Assembly: GCA_030549495.1 (NCBI GenBank)
Contig: JAUIRK010000969.1
Span: forward strand, 248,001 to 312,000
Direction: 5' to 3'
Source: Nectonema munidae
Lineage: Eukaryota > Nematomorpha > Nectonematoida > Nectonematidae
DNA length: 64,000 bases
The notes under the pieces were generated by a model. It saw only the letters and a list, made by a program, of their open reading frames with translations. It had not been told where the DNA came from and did not search any database. The translations under genes were made by a program, and so were the position numbers. Of this stretch, positions 38,956 through 52,326 are shown in pieces. Within the stretch, counting starts at the first letter, position 1; every line of letters starts with the position of its first letter.

Positions 38956-39689
38956 GTAAACTTTCAATGTCTTTTTTAGTCAAGACGACATAAAGTTCTA
39001 ACTATACTCAACGAATATCACCATAAGTCGATAGCTTTACGCATCATCAGGTTTGTAACGCTAAATCACATCGTGTTGATAACCAATTAAAAATAAACTA
39101 CCTTGTATCTTCTAGTTTCTGGCAAAAGCAGATTTTTAGTTATCCAATTTATCCATGATAACAACGTAAATTTATTCTAGGTAGTCTAGAAAGAATTCTT
39201 AGAATTGTAAACTTTTCAAAAAGTTCGCTAAGAGTATTTGTGATGTTCACTCTTTGGATACCTCAGTATAAAAGTATTTTATTCATTGAAAGAATCGTCT
39301 ATACAGACAACGCTGGAACCAGAAATGTAAATCAAGGAGGAGGTGGGCGAATTTTTTTAATCTAAACTAAATGGAGCACATAACAATATGCAAGATGTAT
39401 CTATAAGCTCGACGCAACGTTCCCATATTACACGAGAGAAAAAAACATTCTGTCTTTTATAGAATAAAAACATAGGGGAGCTATAAGAGAGGGTTCCTAG
39501 TCAAAATGGTCTCAAATTTTTTAGACCAAAATGGCTACACTTATTAATCAAAACGGTCCCACTTAGAAATGAAAATGGCTACAAGTCATACGTTTGATAT
39601 ATTACTGAAAACAATCAGGGCTAATTGGTGAGGAAATATGACGAGTTGTCAAAAGTATATCGTGAAAAATAATTATTTTTAACATAAAT

Positions 39690-40990
39690 AAGCCGCACAT
39701 GTCTATAAGCCGTAGGTGCCTACCGGTACATTGAAACAAATGAACTTTACACAGGCTTTAACGAAACACGGCTTATAACAAGAATAAAAAATTAGCGGTA
39801 AACACTAGCCTACCAAGAAAGTCACTGGTCACTCAAGTCATCTCCTTCGGTGTCGGAGTTGAATAGCCTCAGAATTTCTTCATCCGATGTTGGGTCGTTT
39901 TTATTGTCGCTCTCGTCACATTCATCAGGAGGCAAATTCCTCGCTGAGCTCATGCTGCCCTCTTCAACACTCAGGAGTCCAGCTTTTCGAAACCCGTTGG
40001 TGATAGTCGATTTTTTGACAATGTTCTACGCTGTCAGGACCCACTGACGACCATAAGTTGTTCTTCGCATGCGGCTGGTTTTAGTGAAGGATTTCTGCCC
40101 ACTTGTTATCCAAATCTCCCACTGAACACGGAGCGCCACCATAAATGCACGATTTAAACTTATGTCCAGTGGCTGCAAATACTTTCACAGAATCACAGCT
40201 GGAATTGAGTTTGTCATCTTGATGGCTTCTTTCACATAATCTGCCCTCATGCTGTCAAAACGAGCAATGCCTTGTTCCTGTGAAAGGATCCTCCCTGTCG
40301 CTTGCCGTAACACTCCGCATACCATTCATGCATTAGGCTTTCCATTATCCATCCGTGTTGACAGTCACAACAATTCCTCTCGTGAATTTTTCTTTTCTCA
40401 TTGTCGTGCGTTTAAAAATCACTATCGGTGAAAGCTTTTCTCCCGATGCCGTGCAGCTAAGATCACATATGAAGTGCGTTTTTTCATGCCCAATTGTTTT
40501 CGGCGTGACGGATGATTTGCCTTTCCTGTTGACAGTCCGAGTGAGAGGCAGGTCAAACATCAGAGGAACATTCATTTTTATGATGTCGTGCGGGCCAATG
40601 GAATGCTCTGCTTATCTTTGCATCAGTGAATTTTTGGAAGTTTGAAACTTTTTCCTCGTAGTCTGAAGGGAGCTGCTGACACAGACTCGTCCATACCCTG
40701 ATGGACAGGCCTTTACGTCTCATAAATATGAGACACCTCGATGGTTCACCTATAAAACCCTCAAACTCTGCACAGTTGAAACACCTCGGCCGTCTTCTCT
40801 CTGTGTGTTGAGCCAGTCTTCGAGCTCATTTTCTAGTTTGAGCCATCTACCTTTCTTCCCTCTGAAAGCTTTAGTTGTCATTTTGCACTGAGTCAATTCC
40901 TCATGCTGCTGTTTTCAACGTTTTATCATCGATTCATTAAGACCAAGCCCCCGTGCAAAAGTGCCAAACAATGTAACTTTTTAGTTTACT
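39690..40990 (-). pseudogene. pogo-type transposase relic (POGK-like lineage)
   Basis: From ~40980 down, the pieces read FRGKKGRWLKLENELEDWLN (CENP-B-type HTH), REDGRGVSTVQ, EHSIGPHDIIK, then NVPLMFDLPLTRTVNRKGKS and TIGHEKTHFICDLSCTASGE with IVIFKRTTMRKEKF (40345-40575). C-terminal pieces follow, including STITNGFRKAGLLS and an acidic tail to ~39850. This is the layout of pogo elements related to vertebrate POGK. Multiple stops and frameshifts are present and the first catalytic Asp region (usually MDE) is eroded. The phrase AATAAGCCGCACATGTCTATAAGCCG-type sequence near 39690-39715 may be an element end. Confidence 0.72.
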
Positions 40991-41527
40991 GTTTAGATTA
41001 AATCGAGCGGGCTCAAACTTCCCATCATTCTGATTACGGTAGTCATTTTATCACCCTCATCATGGCAAAGAAAATGAGAAATGCATAGGCGAATGATCTG
41101 GCTATTGGAAAAGGAAATAGAGACCAGAAAAATCAGAGGATATTTATTAAAAAGCAGAAGATTCATATACAAAACTATTTGAAAAAACAGACGAATGTAA
41201 AATTGTTTATCTATCAATCATATATGATACACTGTTTTTGCTCATTTAAGGTTAAGTCTTAGAATGAATATTTACAATATTTTTCATTACTTTCCACTTG
41301 ATTGGTATAATAATGCAAATTTGAGTTATATTGTATCAGAGGCAGCAATGTAGCCAGTAATTTCTTCAGGAGCCCATCCGGGTAAATATTTTACAACAAA
41401 TAACAATATAAAAAAGTATTCTTTATCATTTAAAGCTGAAAGGTTTATCCGTATTGATTAGTGTAAATGAAAGTGTTAAATTAATGTAATAGAATACCCA
41501 AGTTAGGAAAAATGCCCTTATTATATT

Positions 41528-44016
41528 TAGAGGTGTACCGAATATTCGGTAACTTTTCGGTATTCGGACATTTTTCTCACTATTCGGTATTCGGCCTTTT
41601 TGTGGACTATTCGGTACTGAATAGTTTTATATTATACGTGTATTTCACCACCACCATGTGGCTCACCAGGCTACTTAAATGGCTATAGCTATACCTTTAT
41701 GGCTTTTTTGAACAACTTTATTAATTAAATGCAAACAAGAATATGAACACAAAAAGTAAATACGGTGATTACTAAGCTATTGCTTAATACCTAGTCAGAA
41801 GACTCATTAGTCAGTACTGTACTTATATTGATAAATAGGAAGGTTATAATGCAGAAACATAATCTTTTCCCCATTTTACGGAGTCAGTCTGTTTCGCTTA
41901 GCTTCATATATGTTTCCACCAGAACTAAAAAGCCTTTCACTTTCTACCGATGAGGAGGGAGCTGAAAGATATTTGAGAGCAAGCTTCTGCAAATTCTTGA
42001 AACGTCCTATATTCTCTCTCCACCATTCTAAAGGATCCTTGGATCTTTCCAGAAGAGGTAAAGACTCATAGATCTCAGCTTCTTTGGCAACAGCGCATCT
42101 TTTGGAAATTGTGTTAGGACTGATAGTGTTTGATGTAGAAGGTGTAGTGCCTTGTTTCTCTTCACCTACCATTTCTTTAAATTGACGCGATTTTTCTAAT
42201 TCTAAGAAACAGTCATTTAAACTGAAATATTTGGAAAATCCTGGAAATATCTTGCTTGCCTTTGAAGGTGAATCTGTGTCAGAAAAAGATGGCTCAGGAC
42301 TAGCACTAGAACTAGATTGTTCCTCTACGCTCTCAATGATCCATGCTTTCATTTCATCAATATTGCTCTTCTGAAATTTTATTTTAAATCGTGGATCTAA
42401 AAATGTATTTATGGACAACATCTTGTTAGTAAGATAACTTTCAAACCTTTTCTTCGATGATTTAAGTAATTCATCAATCATTGTTAAAATGCCACTGAAG
42501 TTACTCAAATCATTTTGGTCTATGGTAACAGCCTTTTGTAAAAATAGTTGAAGTGCTAATATTGAAGGTATGATCAATGAGGCTGTGGCATTTTAAACTG
42601 TGTTCGACTGTTAGCTCTTCAAATGGCTTAAGTATAATTACTAGCTTCTCTATAATGGTCCATTGATACTGACTTATATCAGTGATAGTATGGTCTGCAC
42701 TGTATGCAGCAATAACCTTATTTTGTTCTAGCATCCTTTCCAACATATAGTAGGTACTATTCCATCTAGTCTTGACATCTTGTTTGAGCTTATGGCCTAT
42801 TATTCCCAGCTGTGTTTGTAGTAATTCAAATTTGGTCATTGCTGATGGTGAATGACTGAAATGTGTAGCTATGTTTCGGCATACAGTCAAGATATCTTGC
42901 ACAGACCTCTGAGATAATATTGCATCAGAAACGACAGGCTGCAATGTGTGAATAAAACATGATAAAGAAGATAACCCGCTTTCTTTGAGTTCTGCAACCA
43001 TAGCCGCATTGTTTCTCAAAACTATATGGATTTTATTGAGAGGAATGTTGAAATATTCCAGACTACTCACTAATTCTTCACTAATGTTTAAGCTAGAATG
43101 AGTTCTTGGAAAATGTTTAACCCTTAAGACTGCCTTTTGACATTCAAATTTGTCAGAGATCCACTGTGCTGTTAAGCTTATGAATGGAATGTTGGCTGTA
43201 GTGGCAGTCCATATATCTGTTGTTAAAGAAATAAACTTTGCTGCTAGTACCTTAGCTTCAACTTTCTTAAATAGCTGATCATATATATTTGGGACAATCT
43301 TATCAGAAAAATATCTCCTACATGGAATACTATATTTAGGGCAAATTTTTTTCATAAGGCGTTTGAAACCTTCATTTTCAACAACTGAAAATGGCTGTGT
43401 GTCTACAGCAATCATCTCTCCAATTAATTTGTGAAGTTCAACAGCTCTATGGTCATTTATGTTCCATATTTTCTTTCTCTCCAGAGTCTCAAATAATGTT
43501 ATCTGTTGCTTACAAACTTTTAGAGACTCAGTTGCACAAGTATTGCTGGGTGATGCGGCTCTTTTTGCTTCTGTAGATTTCTTTGATTGATTCACTAGGT
43601 ATTCTTCAGGGTGTTTGTTTTTTAGGTGGTTTAACATTGCTGTAGTAGTCTGTTTTTTTGCAATCCTTCCCCCTCTTGAAACCTTGTCATTGCATAAATT
43701 ACACAAACAATATGTTGGATCATTTTCACGAGGCTTAAAATATTTCCATACGATACTGCGACTTTGAGACATTTGAAAATTCAAACTATAATTGTATTTC
43801 TAATTATGAATATTATGTAATGAACAATCGTTATAATTGCTAGGTAAGAGTTTCTAAAAAGATAAAAATAAAAGATACAATTAATATAAACATAAAAATC
43901 ACTAAAACAACATAAAACATAAAAACATACACGCAAAAGAATATTATGTGAATTCGGCCATTACCGAATAGTATGCAGCCGAATATTCGGCAAAAATGCT
44001 GTTCGGTGCATCTCTA
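41528..44016 (-). mobile_element. hAT element with 8-bp target duplication
   Basis: The ends are TAGAGGTGTACCGAA (left) and, as complement of the right end, TAGAGATGCACCGAA. They are flanked by the perfect 8-bp duplication ATTATATT (41520-41527 and 44017-44024). The subterminal zones are full of ATTCGG repeats in both orientations. 2489 bp long with one transposase gene on the - strand. The perfect target duplication and readable transposase suggest a fairly recent insertion. Confidence 0.92.
41876..43784 (-). pseudogene. hAT transposase with BED zinc finger, one frameshift
   Basis: The N-terminus carries a BED zinc finger (VWKYFKPRENDPTYCLCNLC...HLKNKHP, about residues 12-60). The catalytic RNase-H-like core follows (SLTTDIWTATTANIPFISLT) and the insertion domain includes TRWNSTYYMLERMLEQ. 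The C-terminal hAT dimerisation domain is present as PLEWWRENIGRFKNLQKLALKYLSAPSSSVESERLFSSGG given in two halves: PLEWWRENIGRF and SSVESERLFSSGG. The upstream frame (43784-42510) and the downstream frame (42577-41876) overlap, so the gene carries a single frameshift in the 42.58-42.60 kb interval. Without it the product would be ~630 residues, normal for the family. The start was chosen at the first Met before the BED finger. Confidence 0.9.
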
Positions 44017-44073
44017 ATTATATTTGCTAAATATAATTCCAACAATCAAGTCTTTTCCTCGAGAAATCAAATA

Positions 44074-45240
44074 CAGTAAAACCTGTTTATGACATCTACG
44101 ATTGGGACTAGCCAAAAGTGGCTGTTTTACTGAGGTGGATGTTTTAACACGGTTCACTATCCCTATCCTAAAAACATCATATAAATATAAAAGAACACAT
44201 TTTTGAAAGTACTCTTTTATCAATAAAACAGTTATTTAGTTAAATACAACAAAAAATTAATTTATCATATGAAAAATTTACTTTGTTTTTAAGAAGTCCA
44301 TAATGGTTTTTTGTTTTGTATAATTTTTCATTCTTATATTAATGGCAATATCTTGCATGTTCAAACAATGCTTTAACATATCACTATTTCCTGTGTGCAA
44401 AACAAATTGTTTATATATTTCTATGCACTCTTGGAGTCTTAAAGATGGTGGCATAAAAGATTTTTCAATTGGCTCTTTATCATCTTCTTCATCATCACCA
44501 TGTGAGTCGTTTTTATTATCATGAACAATATCTAAGGCGGAGCGATTCCAGTATAGCACAATTTGAAGTAGGAAGATCATTCCAGTCCAAATAATTTTTT
44601 TGCAAATACTCAAAACTGATGATGAAACATCTTTTATTTCTTCATAAACATCAACCTCAGTCTCCCTGCTTTCTATATTTGGTGTGTTTACATTCGCAAA
44701 AATCTCTGCAGTAAATCCAGCTCGAGCATAGCACTTATGAATAGTGGAAAAAGTTACTTCATTCCAAGCTTTATGGAGCCAGTTGATAGCTTCAAGAAGA
44801 GAAATCTTTTGAAGAATTTCTAGACCAGTAACCAACTCTTCTTTTGGAATCTTATCACAGACGAATTGTAGCTGTCTGTCTCTGTATTTTAGTTCCATAG
44901 CCTGCATGGTGCCTTGATCCATTGGCAGACTAACTGATGTTGTGTTTGGCGGTATAAAAACTAATTTAACGTTTGTAAGTGCTACACGAGGGTGAGCGGG
45001 AGAATTGTCCAAAAATAACAACACTGCGTTATTGATTTTTCTTTTGACAATCTAACTTTTTAACCAAACTTTCGAAAATTTGACCTGTACCTGTCATCCA
45101 GGACTTCTTATTTGATTTGTATTTTACAGAAAGTGATTCTTTATTAATCTTTTTGAAACAACGAGGATTTTCCTATTATAAATAAAGGAACTTTTTCTCC
45201 AATCATTGCGCAGAGTTTAGCACTTTTTTAATGAAAATTT
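44074..45240 (-). pseudogene. Tigger-type transposase relic A with one TIR
   Basis: The C-terminal half of a pogo/Tigger transposase is open at 45024-44278 with LLFLDNSPAHP, KLVFIPPNTTSVSLPMDQGT and WNEVTFSTIHKCYARAG. Upstream, in broken frames to ~45240, are remnants of PLFIIGKS and NKKSWMTG. At 44072-44095 a TA is followed by CAGTAAAACCTGTTTATGAC, a typical Tigger terminal repeat, with further GTTTTA/TAAAAC subterminal repeats. The DNA-binding domains and the other terminal repeat are missing. It lies 57 bp from the hAT element, a chance neighbour. Confidence 0.8.
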
Positions 45241-46474
45241 ATGCTATGTATTATTTATATTGAATGGAAGGATATTGAAGAATTTTTTTAATATTGAAGC
45301 AAACTATTTTATTTTCATAATTTTTAAGGTAAAGTTAACTAATTTTTAATACAAGAATCATTTGTTTTACAAAAAAACAAAATTTGTTGACCCTAATACA
45401 CATACAAGTCAGACTGTCGACCTGTTTGTGACCTGAATCCAAAGAATCTTTGATAGTATACACGTCCAAGACAAAAATACAAAAGATTTTAAATGTTTTG
45501 TCTAAAGAATCATCGACTGTGAAAAGACTAGAATCAACCATTTTAACTAATCTTTTGCGATGTCCAAAATATTTAGTTTGGCAGTAGAAAGCTCATTAGC
45601 ATTTTAAGAATTCATTTCTTAATATGTCGATCTATCGGATACAAGCATATTAACTTTTGTCATGTTGGTGTGGGTGTTTTTTCATTTTTGAATTCTGTTT
45701 ATAAGTATCATTTCCTTTGTGAGCTGAGTTACGGGATTTGAATATATTTACGACACAATTTTTTTCCCATTTCGATTGAAAAAAAGAAAACATTAATGAA
45801 ATTTCCTAGATCTATAAAAAAATATGAAGAATTTAACGAGAAACATGTGTGCGCACATACGTTCTCATATTTTTCTAAAGGCCAGAAAGCCCAAATGTGA
45901 AGAAAATCACAGTCGACTCTTCCAAAACCATACATCTCGGGGACCAACTAAAAAGTTCCGTTTTCCGTATCGTCCGGTTTTGTGGAATAATGTTGTTTTC
46001 TACTAAAATCTATCCAGTTTTATCTTTAAAACAGCAAATCTACTTTGGATTTCTGATTTTTATTTTCTGTTGTGTATTTTTTTGAAGAGAAAAAGATTTT
46101 ATGAATTCGAAGTTACATTAGTCAGTACAATTGTAATATACGAGTACACTTAAGACTAATTAAAGTCGCTTTCAGTTTACTCATATACAATGCATATAAT
46201 AAATCTTTTAAGAAACAAAAAAACAAAGAAAGTATATATTCTTTTTGGTCTTTGTTGTATATTGTTGTAAAAAACACTTTATTATGTAAAAACAGAAAAA
46301 TAACTAAAAAAATGTATTTACTAAATTCCATTCACAATGCGAGAATGTCATTGATTATTATTCAGTCGTCTAAGGATGTTTTGGTGTAAACTTTCTTTTA
46401 ACAATTTCTTTTTCCACTGACTCGGTCAATTCTTGGATCTGTGTCTGTAGGTGTGAGTTTTTTCCTTTAGCAAT

Positions 46475-47160
46475 TCATTTTTTCAAATTTTCCAGCATTT
46501 CTTTGTAGGTTATTTCCTTGCCTTGATCTGCATTATTTTCTTCTGATTCTTCCTCATCTTCAATAGCACTCACTTCTGATTCTATATTTTGAGTGGAACG
46601 TTCAACCAAGTCTTGTTCCCAATCATTTCCAATTTCTTCCACTGGCAGATTATCATCAATATTCATGTAAGATTCTACATAAATCTCGTTGCTAACTCGA
46701 AGATCTGTTATCATTTCTCCATACTTTCAATCTCTTTATGCAAACCCTTGAAACGACATCGACTAAAGCACTTCATAAATTTTATATCAGTTGTTTCTCT
46801 CCAAGCAGCAACTACCCAAAAACAGCATCTAAAACAGAAACTTGACTTATAAGTTCAACCGTGCATTTTACAATCTCTATTTTAACAAGGACACTTTTAA
46901 TCAATTTGGCTTTTGAATGCTTTGATAATTCCTTGATCAAGATGTTGTAACACAGATGTTGTCTTAGCTGGTAGAAAAGCAAGTTTTACATTGGATTTTT
47001 CTAATTTTAGATGCGAAGATGCGTTGTCTAGAAAGAGCAAAACATTTGGTTTTTGAATCTTCACTTTGTTAGGCGTCCAGCTGAATTAGAATTCGAATAT
47101 ACTTATGCTCTGGTGGACAATAAGCTGTACCTGTAAGCCAACTCTACCCGCATAGTCTCA
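46475..47160 (-). pseudogene. Tigger-type transposase relic B
   Basis: Around 47070-46910 the complement gives KPNVLLFLDNASSHLKLEK and NVKLAFLPAKTTSVLQ with LDQGIIKAF, which is the second and third catalytic block of Tigger transposases. Towards the C-terminus come FMKCFSRCRFKGLHKEIE and the acidic tail at 46714-46475 (IESEVSAIEDEEESEENN). The sequence differs clearly from relic A, so this is a different Tigger family. Frame broken several times; no terminal repeats found. Confidence 0.72.
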
Positions 47161-48194
47161 ATGAATGAAAAATGATCTTTCTTGTAGATGCAACTTGCAA
47201 ACAAAAGTTCCCATGCACAAAAAACAACGTCCATTGCTGTTGGTTGTTGTGCGAAGGCTCAGAACAAATAAAGAGTTGATGAATATTAGACATTAGGATT
47301 TAGTTTTGATTACTGCGTAGAACAGATAATAATCTTCGCCATCGTTTCTTTGACAAATTAGTTTCTAGTATCTAAGCCGAACTCAACTATATCGTTTGTT
47401 TACCAAAACCAATTAATATCTTGTATCATCATTGTGTAAACGTATATATTCTTGCAAGTTTGTGTTTTTGTTGATTGAAAGCATGTTGTATCATCTCTCG
47501 ATATTTTGCCTACGTTTTCCCACATTGATCCCTTTCTTCTTGGTCAACTATTTCCATGTTTTTTAGTGAAAAAGTTATAGTGGCATTGGTTTCCTCTTAC
47601 TAAAAGCCTATAGAAACATTATTTGCATAGGTATAGCAATTAGAATATTTTCAAAATGGATCTCTCAAAATTTTGGATTTTGTCAATTTCCCGCGTTCCA
47701 CTAACTTTCTCGCTAGATTGTCATGAACTTTTTACAGCTCCTTATTTTCAAAATTTTCAACCTGGACATAATAAAATGTCAATGACATGCACGTGTTAAT
47801 TTAGCTAATATTGGTTATCTAACTAACTTTACTTGCTAGACAATTATAAGTTCCTATTTGATCTTTTTATTAGTATTTTATGCTAAGAAATCAATATTAT
47901 TGTGAATGCCGGGCAAGTTTTTACATATTCACTTTTTGGCTCTGATGCATTTATAAAGAATCAAGAATTTTCTTGGAGAAGCTTTTTGAGTTAATTTGCA
48001 TTTTAAATATTAGCAAATGCACACATCTTAGAAATAATGGTTTCTCTATAAATTGAGATGAAGATGGGAGGCAATTTATTTTTAACCCGTACCAAGAAAT
48101 AAAAAATCTCTCCTTTAAATTTCATTTAAAAAGAGAGCAGCTGATCAGCCTTCAAAATTCTGTTTGGGTTGAAGAATAATTTTTTTTAATTAAG

Positions 48195-51074
48195 CAAGAA
48201 AAAATTTTACTGAAAAGTAATAGCACAAACCAAAAGAAAAAAGACTTTGAGAAGGGCTTGATCAAGGAAGGATTGTATGACATTTGCTCAAATTCTGATG
48301 AAGATTCTCTTGATGGTATCGCCTATTTGGCTGAGAGACAAACTTGACAAATAATATTTCATTTTATTTTTTAAGAAAATTTTGAATTCTCAGAAACAGG
48401 TTCTTCTGAATCAGAATTCGATGAGGAAAGTATGTTACCTTCTCGTGATGCCTGGGGCAAAAATACTTCAATTTTTTACAATTCCGATGATCCTAAGCAC
48501 AACAAAAAATTGAAAAAAGAAGAAAAAGAAAAGGTTTAAATAATTTTGACGATTCTTTTTTCATTACATATAATTTAAATGCTTCTTTAGATTTTCCTTG
48601 AAGAAGAAGAGGAAGCTAAAATTCTACAAAAAGAACTCTTTCAAGAACTCAGAGAAGAAGATTTTGGATTGGATTGTTTGAATCAGGTACTAAAAAATAA
48701 AGGTATTTAATATAGTTTGTGCACTTTTTTATTGACTATCAAAGATAGTTATCATTGAAAATTTAGAATTTATTTCTTTTCAAAGTTTTCCCATATATCT
48801 TATAATTTTGGTATAATTCCAGGTAAATAAATATAAATTGCATTTCCTCAAATTTTTTTACTATTTTCAAGAATTCTCTAAACAAAGAAATGTTGATAAG
48901 TATTTTTCCATTTTTCTTCATTCACTTTTTTATAAAGATGCATTTATATGTTCTTCTTACAAAAATGATATATTGAGTTTTTCCTAAATCAATACTTTAT
49001 ACTCGTGCTGCTTGTAAATTTTTGTTTTGCAAAATAAAAAGAAACTCTTTGTTCTAAATTTTAATTGTTTTAGAGACTGAGAAAAGATGCCAGTTTATTA
49101 CTACTAACAAAATAGTGCTGTCAGTTTGTTGCTCAATTTGTAACACAAAATTTAAGTGAAATTAGAGCTATTTGCTTCATTTTGTGCAAAAATGGAAGTT
49201 GACAATTTGACTATTACTAATTTTCTTTAAATAATTTTCTCCATTTTTAACCTTTATTCATTCTTTATATTTTGAAATTAGACCTTTTAATTTCAAAAGA
49301 CTAATTATATTACTTATAAATGAAAAGAAATTAGTGTATACTAGTATGTAATTAATACACTAATCAAACACTTGATGCACAATAGCTTTCGCATATTTAA
49401 ATTTATTACAGAAAAGTAGACAGAGCACTTGATGTTTCAATAACTTTGCTGAAAAATTAAATTAAGTATTCCATTTTGCCATTTGCGGCAGCAATAAGGG
49501 ATGCGTTTGTTCATTATTAACCAATACACATTATTAACTATTATAAATTCTACCAGTTCGACGTATACTCGAAATCTATGATATATGATATATTAGTTAA
49601 GTGAAGCAAATTTAGCTAACTAAATTACTAGTAGCTTTTAGCGAGATGACTACTAATATTGCTGCTGGGATGTTTCTGTCGGCAGACAATTCGTCATAAA
49701 TGTATTGTTGAAAGCAAGCAAATAATTCTCTTCTCTCTGTATACATTGAAATTATAATCGTGAAAGAAATGAAAATTTTTATTCAGACTTTTGTAAGGGG
49801 AACTTTAATTTAAAAAAAGGCAAATAACATGAAAACATTTTTTGAGGATTAACACTGGTTTTATTGAAATATATTGAATAGATATACAATTTTATAAGCA
49901 ACTACTATGTTTTTTCAGTGTGACAAAAAATATTAGTTCCACTTACTATCCAAGCTTATAATTAAGCAATTACCTCGTTCGCTGTTTATAACAATATAAA
50001 AAGCATATAGCTTTTGGCTGATTAACACTCTTTTGACGGAAAGGCTTTTCGACTAAATCTCCATTCGACGAATTGTCCCGTCACGACAAATATATTACAC
50101 AGTATAGCATATGTATATTTTTATAATAAATATTAAGTCTGCGAAACAAGAGAATGTGTGCGAACCTGAAGAATCAAATTATTCACGCATCTCAAAAGAT
50201 GCAGAAAAGTTAAGTGAAACTGAAAAATTAGACTTACTCAAAAAAATAAATCCAAGTTTTTTAGCCCACTTTTCTGCATACTCTGAATTTCACTCCCTTT
50301 TCCTTGAAAAAATACTACCAGCCTACTCCTTCGTTCAATCCAAATTAAAGTTTATCACAAACTCCAGTGGATTTGCTTTTCTTCGCGATTTCAATAGAAT
50401 TTTGCTGACCTATTTCCTAAATTTTTCATTCTACTGCACAATTATCAAGAAGAATGGCCTTTTCGAGTCCTTCGAAACTCATCCCTGCCTTAGAGTGATT
50501 CATAAATTTCAGAAAATGCTAGAAAAGTTTAATTCAAAAATGAACGATAATTTTATGAAACAAATCGACTTAATGTTAGAATTGTCTCAGCTAAATGAAA
50601 AAGATGTAGCTGGAAAGTTGAGGGATTACAATAAAGGAGATGCAACAAACAAGACTTCGGGTGAAAATGGAGCAATTGAAGCCAATGTGAATGTAAAACT
50701 TTTTTTTTTTGTTCTTTTTCATCTTTCTTTATTATTTTAAGGAAATTTATGAAAATCCTCTTGATACGAATCCTTCAATTGTAACTGAATCTTGGCTATT
50801 AAAGAATATAAAGCCTGCAATAAGTGACGATAAGGAAGAATTGGTAGAAGGCAAACGCAAAATAACTTGGGAAATGAGCAAAAATAAGGGTTTGACGAAG
50901 AAAAAGCCCAAGATGAATCGTAATCCACGTGTCAAGCACAGAATAAAGTACAAAAAAGCTCTCGTTAAGAGAAAGAGTCACAGTAAAAGTTTCAAAATGC
51001 AGACACATGAATATGGTGGCGAATTTACCGGCATTAAAAGTGGAATATCTAGAAGTGTTAAAATTAAATTATAA
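48195..51074 (+). CDS. UTP3: SAS10/UTP3 family protein, exons 2-6
   Basis: A nucleolar component of the small-subunit processome that matures 18S rRNA. Exons: 48195-48315, 48376-48533, 48591-48686, 50138-50692 and 50742-51074, all with GT donors and AG acceptors and with phases that agree throughout. With exon 1 the sum is 1374 nt, predicting 457 residues (human UTP3 is about 480). Family marks in order: an acidic stretch SDEDSLDENFEF, LPSRDAWGKNTSIFYNSDD (compare the AWGKK/YYNTD motif), EEEEEAKILQKELFQEL with REEDFGLD, a Sas10/Utp3/C1D helical domain in exon 5, and the C-terminal signature KITWEMSKNKGLT, NRNPRVKHRIKYKKAL and EFTGIKSGISRSVKIKL. AATAAA follows the stop directly (51076-51081). 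The first two coding exons are the least certain part. Confidence 0.88.
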
Positions 51075-51081
51075 AATAAAA

Positions 51082-52150
51082 TTTTACAAACTTGATTCTC
51101 TTTTTTCTTCTGATAAAAGTTTTGAAATGCGGGAAGAAAAATAAACACTCTATTTTATATTTTTAGGAGAAAGTATTCTCGCTTGTAGCATAACAATGTT
51201 AAATTATGCTTCAATTAACTTTGTCATAGTAAATTTCTAAAGTTATCATAAATAATTATTTATTGTGGATTATTATTTTTAGTAAAATATTTTCTGGTTA
51301 CTTTCTACATTAGTGTGATCATGTTTTTATTTTCGAATTAGTTTATGTTTCTAAATGTGAGAAAAATAAAGTTACCAATCGTTATAATTTTATATCAATG
51401 ATATTGTCAGACTCGCGTTAAATTTTTTTTCAACAAATGTCACTTTAAATCTTTATCAGTACGTTTGTTACATTTTGTAACATTTAAAAACTTTAATTTT
51501 TTCAAGTCAAGAAATTTTTTTTCAATAGCTATTTGGGAATGAATATTCTGACTAGTTATTTAGTTTAAAAGCAAAAATACTCTATTTGTTTAATATTTGA
51601 GCAGAGATATTTTTATAATGTTCGATTGTTAAATTTTGTAAGTAACACTGTACATAATTAATTAAAACATTTTTTTAAGAAAATTTGTTGATTATTATAA
51701 TATCGAAACAAAAAATTTCAGTTGTTTAAAATGTACTTGATCTATTTATGACAGCTGTCCCCATTTTATTTGTAAACAGAGAAATACTCAAAAACGCAAT
51801 GTTTTCCTTGTTCTCTACTATGATTTATTTTAGGTTTTTTTTTATGATTTTTTGTTTTTTTATTTAAAATTTTTTTAAAAATTGTTTAAACTCTTTTTTT
51901 TTTAAAAATTTTTTTTTTTAAAAAGTAAAAAAAAAAAAATAACCAAAGTTTTTTTTTTTTTGTTTTTTTTTTATAATAAAAATATAAAATAAAAAATATT
52001 TTTTTTTTTTTTTTCTTTTTTTTTAATTTTAGAAAAAATTTTTTTTAAATTTTATAATTTTTTTTTTTTTTTTTTGGAGGAGGGGAAAGGGGGGGGGGGG
52101 GGTTGAGATCTCAACCAACCTGGCATGCCCCCATTGAGTATGCTGTAGTG
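51082..52150. other. SAS10 3' flank and low-complexity tract
   Basis: No gene recognised. 51830-52100 is dominated by long T and A runs and ends in a GGAGGAGGGGAAAGG... G-run (about 52077-52101), followed by the short palindrome TTGAGATCTCAA. The run lengths are doubtful. Confidence 0.6.
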
Positions 52151-52326
52151 CAGCGTTTTTCAAACTTTTTTTACTGCGACCCATAGCAAGAACCACAGTT
52201 TGCATCGCGACCCACAATACTTAAGGGGTAATAAGACAAACTCTGTTCACTAGATTCATTTATTCAGCATCTTTTTTGTCACGCCCCATTTTATTTTTCA
52301 TGCGACCCACAGTTTGAAAAACGCTG
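52151..52326. mobile_element. hAT-type MITE
   Basis: The ends CAGCGTTTTTCAAAC... and ...GTTTGAAAAACGCTG are perfect inverted repeats of at least 15 bp, continuing imperfectly through GCGACCCA/ TGCGACCC. They are flanked by a perfect 8-bp duplication CTGTAGTG (52143-52150 and 52327-52334). 176 bp, non-coding. End sequence and target length identify a non-autonomous hAT element. Confidence 0.93.

Larger units (their letters stand above)
38956..48194 (+). other. Inferred first intron of SAS10/UTP3
   Basis: About 9.2 kb from a GTAAAC donor to a TTTTTTTAATTAAG acceptor. It contains a POGK-like pogo relic, a complete-ended hAT element and two Tigger relics, each listed separately. The intervals 38956-39689, 40991-41519, 45241-46474 and 47161-48194 hold no gene or repeat that I recognise. 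Confidence 0.5.

Noticed and set aside
50737-51008. Three antisense frames over SAS10 exon 6
   Set aside because: Shadows of the well-supported + strand exon.
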